Below the pieces are notes generated by a model that saw only the letters and a list, made by a program, of their open reading frames with translations, did not search any database and was not told the origin of the DNA. This document shows, piece by piece, positions 1 through 11,900 of a DNA stretch of 64,000 bases. A program made the position numbers and the translations under genes. This DNA is from Gymnothorax reevesii. Taxonomy: Eukaryota > Chordata > Actinopteri > Anguilliformes > Muraenidae. The DNA lies in NCBI GenBank assembly GCA_029721435.1, contig CM056577.1, positions 115,938,219-116,002,218 on the forward strand, written 5' to 3'. Positions within the stretch are counted from its first letter, which is position 1, and each line of letters begins with the position of its first letter.

Positions 1-1179
1 CACCAGCTTTAGAGACCCCATCCTGTTTTTGTTCAGGTGTGAGCACTCCTATATGTATGCTTCATTATTGATAGGTCTGGCAGAAGTGTCCAAATCAAAT
101 CTTATTTGGTGTGGGTAGGTTCCTGGTATTTGTTGCTACTGGATAGTGCTAACCAATCAGGGCCTTGACTAGATCAGTATCGTTTTACGGCTTTGTAGCA
201 CAGTAGATCAATAACCCCCTTTTCTCGTATATTGAACAACCCTGTTCCATGTTGGTCTGGATTTATGGGTTCTTTTTCCCTGGAGAGGCATGTTGAAGTA
301 AATTAGAACTCCAGGTACTGGGGGGGATTCTGAGCACGACTAATCAGTTTCTTTACTGGCTTACGATGGAGATGGCCAACTGTGCTGCACAGTCAGCCAT
401 CTACAAAAAATCTGCTGGCCTTGTGAAACTATAGTTTTGGTTCTTAAGTCAAGCTTTTTGATTTGGACCAACATCTGCTGCAGCACTGAATGTCACATAT
501 ATGTTTAGATGCACACTGAAATTGCAGATACAGTGAGGAGATGTTTGATGTTTTGAGTACACTAAGGGCCGTGAGTGCGCTGTCACCTCCTGGTTCAGTC
601 CAGTTCCTCACCACCAAGAGGGTTGTGGTTTGCTCTTCTGTTCCAGCATCAGTGCTGCCAGTAGCACTGAGCTCATTTTATTGCCAATGTTAACTGCAAG
701 GGGGATATTTCAGGCATAATTGCTGGCTTCAGAAAGAACATAGTGTATTTATGAATAACACTCTGGTCATGAGGCAACACTGACTGATGGCACGATGAAC
801 TAGTATAATCAACTTTATTACTGTCCTGCATGGGCGTAGCGTAGGCCATCGCTGTTGCTCCCATTATTGAAGCTATTCAACTCAGTTTTGCAGTTGAACC
901 CTTTCTGCTATGAGAATAAGAAAACTAGAGCAATATGTTTGGATTTTCATGTAAAACTCTGATTATTTTAGAATCTAGTTGGTTAGGTGCAATGTAGAAC
1001 GAACCTTTGACGAAATGCAATTGTCCACATTCCTCAATCCTAAATCTACTGGTTCATGTACTGACTTGCCTGGCCTGCTAGATATTGCATTGGCAACAAT
1101 TAGATGCATTTCATCTTCATTTCAGAGAAATAACTCAATTTGTTTACACAGTATAGGGCCGCAAACTACTTCAAAATAC
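1..1179. other. Gene-free sequence downstream of nedd9
   Basis: No exon, RNA gene or recognisable transposon is seen. Further AATAAA signals on the minus strand near 675-682 and 813-818 could serve a longer nedd9 3' UTR. The small open frames here have no recognisable protein features. Confidence 0.4.
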
Positions 1180-2376
1180 AGCTTGACACTGTACGCGTTT
1201 ATTAACAGGTTGAAAGACAATAGCAGCCATATTCTGATGGACAGACAGCAAACTCACTGGCACATAGCTGTATGATAGCACTGCAGTCGGGGCTGTAACT
1301 GCCACTCCGGTACACACACACTGAAGTCACACACTCGGTATTTTTTTCACTTCCGTATCTAAAGCCTATATTGAATTAAAAAATATATTTAATTTTTTTA
1401 TATTAAAAGCGATAACATTGGTTGTAATTGAAAAAGGAGGATGAATAAATGGTTTTCAGTATTTGATAATGTATAGGCCTAATGTGGAGACATAATGACA
1501 GCATTTGCACTGTGGCGGCGAAGACCACCATCCTACTCCAGTTGAAATTCTTGACCACACTGCTTTTAAACACCCCTGACTGCTGTTACTGAAAAGTAAT
1601 AAGTTCTGAAATCTGCCTCTGCAGAAATAATAATGGAAAATAGCCTAGTAAAGCCTGTCTGAAGAAAAAAAAAACAGTATCTGAATTTAAGCAGAATTTT
1701 TTCCATGTGAGCTTTCTCAAGATGCATGAAAAGGAAAGATTACATCTAGCATTTCTGCAATGGCATATGTACAACAAGAAATGAAGTCACTGAGGTCTTC
1801 AGAAGCAATTCAGTCTGGGAATGAATCCAGCAAATATTTGCAGTGGATTGGTAGTAAACAGGCCACACAAAAGCACGAGGGAGCACCCTTTGTGACATCA
1901 CCGATGGAGGCCCACTCCCTCAGATAATGAGCGACAGTTTCTGTAATAGTAACACACACCCATCTTACACACCAATGACACAAGCATCCTTTGTAGTGTC
2001 CCTCCATGGGAACATCAGACTGTTTACACACAAGTACTCTCACCAGCCACTAGTGCACCATTACTTCTCTAGTCAGAAGAGAATAAAAGACATCTTGTAA
2101 GGTGCGTAATGTATTATGGACAAAAGAGCAAGTAACTAAAATGAGTCCATGTTTCCCTCTTGGCAAGTCCTCACTATAATACATTTATATAACAACAATA
2201 ATAATAATATTTATAATTATAAATCAATCTACAGGCAAAAAATGGAGCCAAGTATTTACAGAACGGAACTTTCCGAAAAAAATATACAAACAGAAGAAAC
2301 CCCCCTTTGATATGTGACACGTTGAAGTCCGTTTTTGAATAATGTTCACACAGTCGTGAGGCGTGAAGGCAGAGCT
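1180..2376 (-). other. nedd9: nedd9 3' UTR, end uncertain
   Basis: This is the AT-rich sequence directly after the nedd9 stop. Reading down the minus strand, the first canonical AATAAA is at 1198-1203. An ATTAAA variant lies at 1388-1393 and TATAAA variants at 2184-2189 and 2210-2215. I take about 1180 as a working end, but which signal is used cannot be told from sequence alone. No conserved coding sequence is seen in it. Confidence 0.4.
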
Positions 2377-2919
2377 TCAGCAGGAAGCCAGCTGCATCAG
2401 TTGAACTTTGAACTGCTGCGCCTGGTGGGATAGGTCGGTGACCCGATCCACCATTTCCTGCAGGGCGGCGGTGTTGGGGTAGTGCAGGGCGGCCGTTTTG
2501 GTAGCACCCACCACGGTTTTGAGCAGCTCGCACAGGGCGTTGCTGTAGTTCATGATGTGGCCGGCCAGGTTGGGCCCGGAGGCCTGGCGGGACAGGGTGT
2601 CCCCGATGAACACCAGCTTGTGGGCGCTGAGGATGACGAACTTGCTGTGTGCCACAAAGATGCGCGGCGGCTGCCCGGCGCTAATGCAGCCAAAGAAGGC
2701 GTCCACAGCGTTGAGCAGCGTGACGAAGTGCGCCTCGCACTGCTCCGAGTAGAAGCACAGCAGCTTCCTGTCCCACTCACTCATCTGCGAGGAAGACGAC
2801 GATGAGGAAGAGTCTGAGGAAGGGGAGGGGCCTGCGGGCTGCTGGTGGGAAATCCACTGCGTGATGTCGTTGTCCACCGGTTTGATGACTTCCTGCTCCA
2901 GCTGCTTAAACTGGTTGAG
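2377..2919 (-). CDS. nedd9: nedd9 last coding exon (Cas C-terminal FAT-like domain)
   Basis: The exon has 180 codons plus TGA (residues 590-769), with a TTCAG acceptor. After [10 protein letters not shown] there is a serine run near residues 626-633, written in mixed TCN codons, so it is not recent slippage. The conserved domain follows with [27 protein letters not shown] and [11 protein letters not shown], and the protein ends MQLASC. In Cas proteins this four-helix domain binds partners such as BCAR3 and NSP-family proteins and helps focal adhesion targeting. Confidence 0.96.
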   Translation of the reverse strand, partial: LNQFKQLEQEVIKPVDNDITQWISHQQPAGPSPSSDSSSSSSSSQMSEWDRKLLCFYSEQCEAHFVTLLNAVDAFFGCISAGQPPRIFVAHSKFVILSAHKLVFIGDTLSRQASGPNLAGHIMNYSNALCELLKTVVGATKTAALHYPNTAALQEMVDRVTDLSHQAQQFKVQLMQLASC

Positions 2920-5900
2920 CTGAAGGTAGAGGAGATGGCAAACATTAGTACTCAGATTCCAAGCACCGTCGTCAACACTGTTCCCAAAAACAACAGAAAC
3001 CGTTAACCTGAGCTCTTCCCATGGGGCTGGCATCATAAAGCTGGATAATGTTGCCAACCCCTTAATCCCGCTTTCTGATCCAGGCCCCAGGTCTTCATGA
3101 CTCAAGATCAGCCCCAATGCCAGCTCAATAAAAGACAAAACTGCCCACACAGAAGTAAACTCTCCATAGAGGAGGGAGGAGATCTTACCTGCTCCTGCTC
3201 CAGCTGGACTTTGCTCTGTTTCATGATGTTCTCCTTCTCCAGAAGCTCTTTCTGCTGTCGCTCAAACTCATCCTTCCCCTGTGGACCAATCGGAATGTCA
3301 GATGGGTGGACCAGAAGGACAGGTTTACACAGAACCATGTCCAAATGCAGCCAAACACACACACACCTATAATCTATATTTACCTTTAGTTTATGTAACT
3401 TTGGAAATCTGAGAAACCAGCAATCCCCTATTTGTGCGTAACATATGTATATGTACTCATAGTAATTACAAATGAAATACAAAGCATTCAAGACTTATTT
3501 TATGTCAATACAGTGGCCACAAACAAAATATGCAGTGCTCGGTACTGTTTGGGGAAAACGTTTTTTTCTTGATTTGGCTCTAAATTCCACAATTTTAGAA
3601 TCCATGTCAAATAAAGCTTGAATGAACAAAGGGCAGATTTTCAGCTTTTATTAAATGGTATTTTTTCATTTTTGTTTCATACTGTAAAAGTGACTCCTGT
3701 TTTAAAATAGTCCTTGCATCCCAGGGGACAGTTGCTTCTTTCCTAGCAGATACAGGAGGATGGTCAGTGTCTGGTCTTGATTATATGCCCTTGATTGCCT
3801 TAGGAGTTTTATAGGTCTTGTGTCCATGCTGTGACCCTAAAATTCAAGTCGGCCATGATAAGGCTGTTTGAACGTGGACACAGTCATCTCAAAGTGCCCA
3901 ACCAGTCAAAAGAGATGGCAAGCAGCCTATGTGGGTTTGTCCCAAACATTATGGAGCATACTTCAAAAGTAAAAGAATACCTGCTTTTTACATACATTTT
4001 GCACTTTGACGTAGTTCTGAGTTCTTCTGTTGGCTGTTAAATTTTTCTAGCTATTACAACTTTAAATTAATTTAAAAGAAAGGAGCCCAAATTTCAGTTT
4101 GTTTCTAATCCAAGTATGTCATTGTCAGGAAATCGGTGGGAACTGGTAGCAAAAGGACACATTTAGCCCATCACTGTGTACAGTGTGAGCCGGGCTGCAG
4201 TAGCGCCTGCTCACCTGCAGGTGGACATAGTCGTAGTCTTCCATCCAGCTCTTCACACACTTCTCACTGTTCAGATTGTCCTTCTCCTGCTGCAGGCTGG
4301 TTGGGACGGGGAAGGGCGCGGTCTTGTCCTTTTCCAGCTGACTGTCGTAGATCTCGTTATCGTGGGCGAGGCTAGTGTTGGTGGGGGCTCCACCTTGCGA
4401 GAGGGGCCCTGAGACCGGCGCCCTCCTGAACAGCGCCTCGGCGCTGCCGCTGACCGTGGACACCAGCTGCTTGACATCGTCGGGGACTGTCCGGGAGACC
4501 ATGACGAAGCGGTCGAGCTCGTCGCCGCGGCTGTGGGGCTTGGCGCCGGGCTCGGCAGCGTGGCCCGTCTGCAGGAGGATCTGCTGCGAGTCCTCGAGCC
4601 GCTGCAGCTGCCGCCGAAGCTTCCCCTGCAGGCTGCGGTCTGGTAGACTGAGCGCACAGGCAGCTGCCACCCTCCCGAAAGCCAGCAGGTCCCCCACGGC
4701 CCCCCGCACTCGCTCCAGCGACCCCTGCACCTCCTCAGAATTCGCCGACCTCCAGTGGGGCAAGGCGGCCAGGGCCAGGAGGGCGGCGACCGCGGCCTCC
4801 ACGCCCTGCTGTAGCTGGCCCAGCCGCTGCACCGCGCTGTCCAGGTCGGGCCCGGCCCGCGGCTCGGGGGTGGAGGAGGCGGAGGAGGAGGTGGACATGC
4901 TGCTGCGAGCGCTCCCCGTGCTGGAGAAGGACAGGCGGTTCACGCCGTCCGTCACCTCCCCCAGGAGACGCGGCTCCTGCGGCGGGACATCATAGTCGCC
5001 GACTCCACGTGGGACGTCGTAGACGTCGTTGCCTTGCGTTCCAGCAGACAGCTGGCCAGGGGGGACGTCGTAAACTCCAGCGTGGCTGGGGGTGGAGCCA
5101 CGGAGGGGGGCAGGGTCAGAGCTGGGCGGGAAGTCGTAGTTGGATTGGCCAGAGGGTCGGACCATCATGGTGGGGGGCACGTCATACACGCCACCTGGCT
5201 TGGCCTTCGCAGGCTGGGGGAAGTCATAGTTCCCCTCCTGCAGGGCAGGGTTATTTCGGCAGGGGGGTACAGAGTAGATCTGTGGGCACAAACGGTCTTA
5301 TCAGGCCACATTCAATCAAAGTATTACGTACATGCCTAAAATAGTAACTGTAAATGGTAATATTGAATATGCAAGTACACAATAACTAGCAAGGACACTC
5401 AGTTCTCAGTTAAATTACTCCAATTTCGGAAATGCCAATGGCAGTTCTGTTTCTGAGGTCTTTTCCAGGAAATCGTATCCCAGCTTGTGTCTATGTGCCA
5501 CAGCCCTGAAAAAGTTTCTCCATGCTGAGGACTCGGATAGGACCAGGCACTGTTATATGTATGAGATCAAGAATACGTGATTAGAATGTACTAAATTTAA
5601 CAACCTAATGCTGATGTCATAACTACTGGCGAATGAGCAAAATGGAGGTCTTGAACACAGAGTATTAAAAACATTCCTGAAAACCTGCTCTTCTAAGGGT
5701 TAAAGGTGACACCCGGTCGAAGGCCTATAATATGCGCACTGACGTACAAGTTGCCCGCAACAAAATGGCATGGAATAAAAAGGGAATCGGCCGCAAGTCG
5801 TTTTCGGGACCTCAGGACGGACTCGGCCGGGCTGTAATTACGGGTGACGCAAATAGCAGGCCCCTGCATCTCTGCCCTGACTGAAAACGGCAGCGAGCCC

Positions 5901-8900
5901 GGCTGGGCTTGGAGCGGCAACAGGAGAAAGCAGTGCCGCGCGTCTCCGTAATTATTCCCACTTTCCCACCACAGTGGAGGTCAGACCCCAGGAATGTCCT
6001 GTGCGAGCAGGGGACCAGCCTGCTCCCCTCTCCTAACAGTCCCTCGCCTGGTACCAATTTAACACTATTATAAATGATCTCACCTCATACACACACACAC
6101 CGTTCACCAAAATGGCTGAGCCGAATAACACGACTAGATTAAGAGAAGGCACTCATTGCTAAATTAAAACATGGGCTTGCCAGAACATTTTAGAATCTGT
6201 TTTACAGTCATACTGTTTGCTCAACCTTGCAAACTCAACTCCGCATCTGATTGGTGGACATGATCCCTTCGGTCTCTTACCCCTTGTGTTGTGGGTGGGA
6301 CATCGTAGAGGCATTGCGTTGTTGGGGGGACATCGTAGAGGCTTTGCGCCGTCGGGGGCACGTCGTAGAGGCCTTGCATTCGGGGGTCTCCCTGTTTCCC
6401 GGAGAACTTAGGGCCCTGTGTTGCTGGGGGTACGTCATACACCTACAAAAGCACACTGCATTAGGGTAACCATGGAAACACCATGGGTCATGACAGTGGC
6501 TTGCCCTAAAGGCGATCTCTTGTATGGAAGCCCCTTCATCTCTCAAAGCAAATGACTAACATATTTCTTGAAACAGATGTTCTTTTTGGATATTTCTGAA
6601 TCAAAATTTGCATTTATGTATGCCAGTGTACTACATATCGTAGCAGTTTTTTTTTTTTTGATTCTGCTGCATTTATTGTAACTGTATTGGTTTTACCAGT
6701 ACCAAATTAGATTATAATAGCTGCTGAAGATGGAGCATAGCTAATCTTGGAAAAGACTGAATTAAAAAACAATAAGCTTTAACAGTAATAATAATCCGTA
6801 ACATCAATGGCTCAATCGACGGTATTTTTTAAATCAAAGTAAAGCAATCATCGCACCTCTGTGGCCTCCTGTTAGAGTAAGCTTGTGACTATACTAGTTT
6901 GACTGCAGGATGCGCAGCGACCGAACAGCTAGTCCACTTGCCAACACTAGACGTAGATTTTTCAGCAGGGCGCTTTCAGACATTGGAATATATCACAACG
7001 CGGCAAAATATAATAACAGAGGTCACCATAATTCATTGGATAATGACACATTTTTGTTATTTTGGTTTTGTTGGCCTGGTCAATCACCGGATCTAAATCC
7101 TATAGATATAATCCTATTATATCCTTTCAAGCTCAAAGTGCTTATGTGCAGAACCGAAATAAAAATGTGTACCTGGACATTGATTATGATACTCACTGTG
7201 TATTACAGCAACTGACAGACTGTGCACCTGCCACAGTTACCTGTCACAGATCACGAGCGCTAGCAAGTGGAAATCAAAATGAGGTCGCTGTGTGCTGGAA
7301 ACTAAGCTCCTTTCGTTGTTAATTGTGGGGGTACAGTGCAAGGCTTTGTCGTCATACTTACCCCCTGGGGCCGCACTGGAGGTACGTCGTAGACGTCCTG
7401 CTGGTGGCGCGGGACCGAGTCGTAGGTGTAGGACTGGCCCACCCGCATTGGGGTCACCACCTGTCAGGACAGGAGAGGAAAGACCGAGCTTTAGCATGTG
7501 ATCGCGAAAGCGCTATTTTTGCCTCGACACAGTCAAATTGGACACGCCGGGACATCTGATTTTTATTACAACAGTTCTCACTCCCCACACACTCTGAAAC
7601 CACAACCCACTTAAGGTCTGTGATCTGGAATCTTCTTTTTGAGAAAAAACATATAAATTGAACAGGAGGAGGATGAACAGACTTACTGAAAACTGCTTTT
7701 AGTTTCCAACTCACAGTAAAGTGATTTATTCACTCAACTTGACAAAGTCACACATCATCTTCTTGACTGAGTTAAGTTCTCTGACTGTAAGGGACAAATG
7801 ACTCTTTACATTCTGTAACAGATTGAGAGGGGGGAACCATTCAATGAAGAGAGGACCTTTCACAGCAAATACAACCGTCATGTCAGGAGGTGACAGAAGT
7901 ACTTCAGCCTCACTCAGATGGATGTTATATTGTTTTGTCTGTACATCCTGTAGGTTTTCACTTTAAACCTACTTTGGCACAGTAACTTGCCGATTAGCAG
8001 CTCAACCTAGAACTTTAACAGTTAAATAAGGTTTACTTTGTTAAAGCAGGTGTGAAAACCACGAAAAACAAGTAGAAACCATCTTGCGATGGAATCGCAC
8101 CACCTGGATAAGCACTCAAAACTACTTCAGCTGTAATTCCCACTAAAATACATTTCTCCAGGACCACGTATTGTCAAAATGACTCAAACACACACACACA
8201 CACACACACACACAAAGACTCACAAGGTGAAAACAAGGCCAGTGGACACTGTCACTGCTGGTAATAAACACAACAACATCCAGCTCTAGGGGCCTCCCCG
8301 TTACCAATCTGACCCCTGTCAAGTCACAAGGTCATTATTATCTTAAATCACAGTTTGTGGCACCACACAGGCATTCTGGAAAACTCCATCAGCTCACTGC
8401 CGTATGTCAGTGCACTGTGGGTCTCACGACTGCTCTTTTTTTTGTTTGTTTTCAAGACTTGTTCTTCAAAAACATCATTTTTTTTCCTGTCTGGAAAAAT
8501 TCACACACCTCACACGCAACCGCAGACATTTGAGTGCCCTTCCAGACAGGGTTGGGGGCGAAGCGTTGCTGACATCATCTAGCGCTGACCCCAGAGGTTT
8601 CACAACAAATACAGAGGGGTTGAAAGACCCCATAAGTACAACAGGGTACACCCAAAATCCTACCCCAAATACCATGACCAGGGCCAGGCCACCAAATATG
8701 GGGGGGGTGGGGGGACTTTCGTTTAAGAGTTTAAGGTCCAGTTTGCCAGCCAGGCATTAAAAGAGAGGGGCTGACGTAATGTCTTTCTTCCTGGTGTCGT
8801 CATGAATCCCCCTTCCCCCTTTAAGTAAATCCTGGACTCCTCCTCACACTGGTGTGATGGTTTCCCAGAATTCTGTGCGTCAGCAGACAGAAAAGAATGC

Positions 8901-11900
8901 GTGGAATTCTGTTTCCGGTCCCTCTCCACAGCTGGTGAGGTAGGGTTGGGAAATTCGCCCAGTACTGTCACACGCTACCCCTGTATCCCAGTCTTTCTCT
9001 CCTTCTGTCTCAAACACATAAACCAAACCATTTCCTCTGATATGATCACTCTCACACTGACGAGCACACAAACTGACACAAGAGATATTTATGCCGGCAT
9101 GCACAACACACAAGTCAGTACCAAGACTACTTGCACTCACACTATAGTTCTTAGTTCTACTCTCTCTCGCACACACACACACATTCACACACACACCCTC
9201 ACCCTCATTATGAGCCCAGGCTTTGTTTACTCTAGTTTTAGTGTTGGCCACTTGGCACTCTCGTTGATGACACAGAATGTTTGCTCTGGAACTGAAGGCA
9301 GTCCTCCAACACACACACTCTCTCTCTTTCTCTCTCTCTCAAGAGTATCCATAAAAAGTGTGAGGTCACAGCAGCCGTTAGTTCACAGCAATCGTGACTC
9401 ATTTTCAACAGCATTCCTCTTTCGCATAAAGGAGTCTGTCACTTAAAAACCATGTCTTGACTGCCGATTCAAATTTGATTGTTGGGTCTGTCAATTCTGA
9501 GAGAGATTTCTGCTTTTCAAACGTCTTTGCAGATTCAATAAGACTTATGAGCCAAGAGAGGAGCTGTCAGATCCACCCACTGCTCACGTCACCTGGCTGA
9601 GGTGTGTGTAAGACCAGAAGTACAGCTTGTAAAATATATCTTTTTCCTGTCATAATAGTCAGTTGTTTAACAGGTCATTTTGAGAGGCTCAGAAGCACAG
9701 GTAATAGAACTATGCCCAGGAGTGACCTCAATCCTGAACTCTAAAGGACCACAGACACACACCTGACATCAGGGGAGAATTCTTTGCCGATAACTGCATT
9801 CCAGAACTCATGGGTCCACTGACTCGTGGCTCCAATGTAAAAAGCAACAGGACCACTGACACGTGGCTCCACTGTAAAAAGTAATAGAACCACTGACACA
9901 TGGCTCCAATGTAGAACTGAAGAGGACAACTGACACATGGCTCCAATGTAGAACTGAAGAGGACCACTGACACGTGGCTCCAATGTAAAAAGTAATAGAA
10001 CCACAGACACATGGCTCCAATGTAGAACTGAAGAGGACCACTGACACGTGGCTCCAATGTAAAACGTAATAGAACCACAGACACATGGCTCCAATGTAGA
10101 ACTGAAGAATACCACTGACTCATGACTCCAATGTAGAACTGAAGAGGACCACTGACACATGGCTCCAGTTTAGAACTGAATAAGACCGCTGACACAAGGC
10201 TCCAATGTAGAACTGAAGAGGACCACTGACACATGGCTCCAGTGTAGAACTGAATAAGACCACTGACACAAGGCTCCAATGTAGAACTGAAGAGGACCAC
10301 TGACACATGGCTCCAGTTTAGAACTGAATAAGACCACTGACACAAGGCTCCAATGTAGAACTGAAGAGGACCACTGACATGTGGCTCCAATGTAAAAAGT
10401 AATAGAACCACTGACACATGGCTCCAATGTAGAACTGAAGAGGACAACTGACACATGGCTCCAATGTAGAACTGAAGAATACCACTGACTCATGACTCCA
10501 ATGTAGAACTGAAGAGGCCCACTGACACATGGCTCCAGTGTAGAACTGAATAGGACCACTGACACAAGGCTCCAATGAAGAACTGAAGAGGACCACTGAC
10601 ATGTGGTCCCAGTGTAGAACTCAAAAGGACCACTGACCCATGGCCCCAGTGTAGAACCCAACAGAATCATGGAAAAACCACTGTATTCAGTTCAGGATTC
10701 AAGGACTTTCAAACAGACAGACGTTAGTCCAAAACACACAAAGCCAGAAACGCACATAACCGACCTCTGTACATACCAGAACATTCCACTCTTACAAATG
10801 CCACTCTAAAAATCCTGCACAAGCTCAGAGGGATTAAAATATATGGTCTACCATTAAAAATGAGCCCATTTCTACAAATCAAATGAACAGATTTTCTCAT
10901 AAAAACTCAGTAGCAAGTTATTCCAGTAACTTGAGAAAGAGTTTTGGCTACCTTCCATGAAACTCCATTCAGGCCATGAATTCATCACATTTCAATTAAT
11001 GGGTTTACAAAACTAAGTTGAAAAGTAAGAAAAATACAAGCTCAAACTCATTAACAGACAAGCACAGAGAGGGAGAGAGAGAGAGAGAGAGAGAGAACCT
11101 TGAAGTCACACTCACAGGTATGCAGACACTCTCCCTCTCTCCCCTCCTGATAAAGGGGAAAGAGCGGAGACTTTAGGTAATAGAAAACCTGAGGGATGCA
11201 TGAAAAAACGAAGTATGTCTGACATCTGAAGGAAAAATGTATGTCACCTCTCAGCCAGGCATTTCCTGCTCCCTCCTCCAGCACTACAATGAGGTAAATA
11301 CCTCCGCTGCCACAGGCTGGATTTATGACCTCACTCCTGGGTCAGATTGAAGAGGTCTGTGATTGGATTGTCCCCGACAGAGGGAGAAGAAATTCTCCCT
11401 TTCAGCTGTCAAATTGCTTCTCTCGTGCCTCAAAGCAGCAAAGTCGTCAAACAGTAAACACCACACTGACTCACATTGCCCCTAACAAACAAGTAACAAA
11501 AAATAAAGGCATTCCCGCTAGGGCTGACAGCTGTGACTTAAAGAAGTGGATAACACATTACATCACATTTCTTTGGCAGAGTTCATCCAAAGGGATGGAA
11601 AATGACCGAAGGTAACCGGGACGACCACCGAGCACAAGTCAGACAGGGTAGCTTTCATAAAGCAGCAGTTATGCATGGCCAGGAACATCGCGTATCGCTC
11701 GGTAAGTACAGGCTGTCAGAAAACTTGCGGCATGTCGTAACTACAAGTGAGACATGATTACAAGGGTTATAATAAAGAGCTGCAACACCTGGAGGTAAAG
11801 GAAAGTTCCAGAAGATCAAGGTGCAACTGTTACGTGAGGGTTGAGTAGCGTGGAGTTAGTCAAGAGACAGTATAAGGAGATATTCAGTCTGGAGAGAAGG

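Noticed and set aside
1810..2043. A 77-codon minus-strand frame in the nedd9 3' UTR with several Cys and His
   Set aside because: The Cys/His spacing fits no zinc-finger pattern I know, and it lies downstream of a bona fide stop.
2482..2805. Plus-strand frames opposite the last nedd9 exon
   Set aside because: They overlap the conserved C-terminal domain on the other strand and look like composition effects.
4375..4995. A 206-codon plus-strand frame opposite nedd9 exon 5
   Set aside because: It is an antisense shadow of a GC-rich coding exon, Arg/Ser/Pro-rich and without any domain.
9728..10670. Open frames of 242, 166 and 139 codons on the minus strand
   Set aside because: They are the three frames of the stop-free 37-bp minisatellite, with no start context, domain or unique sequence.
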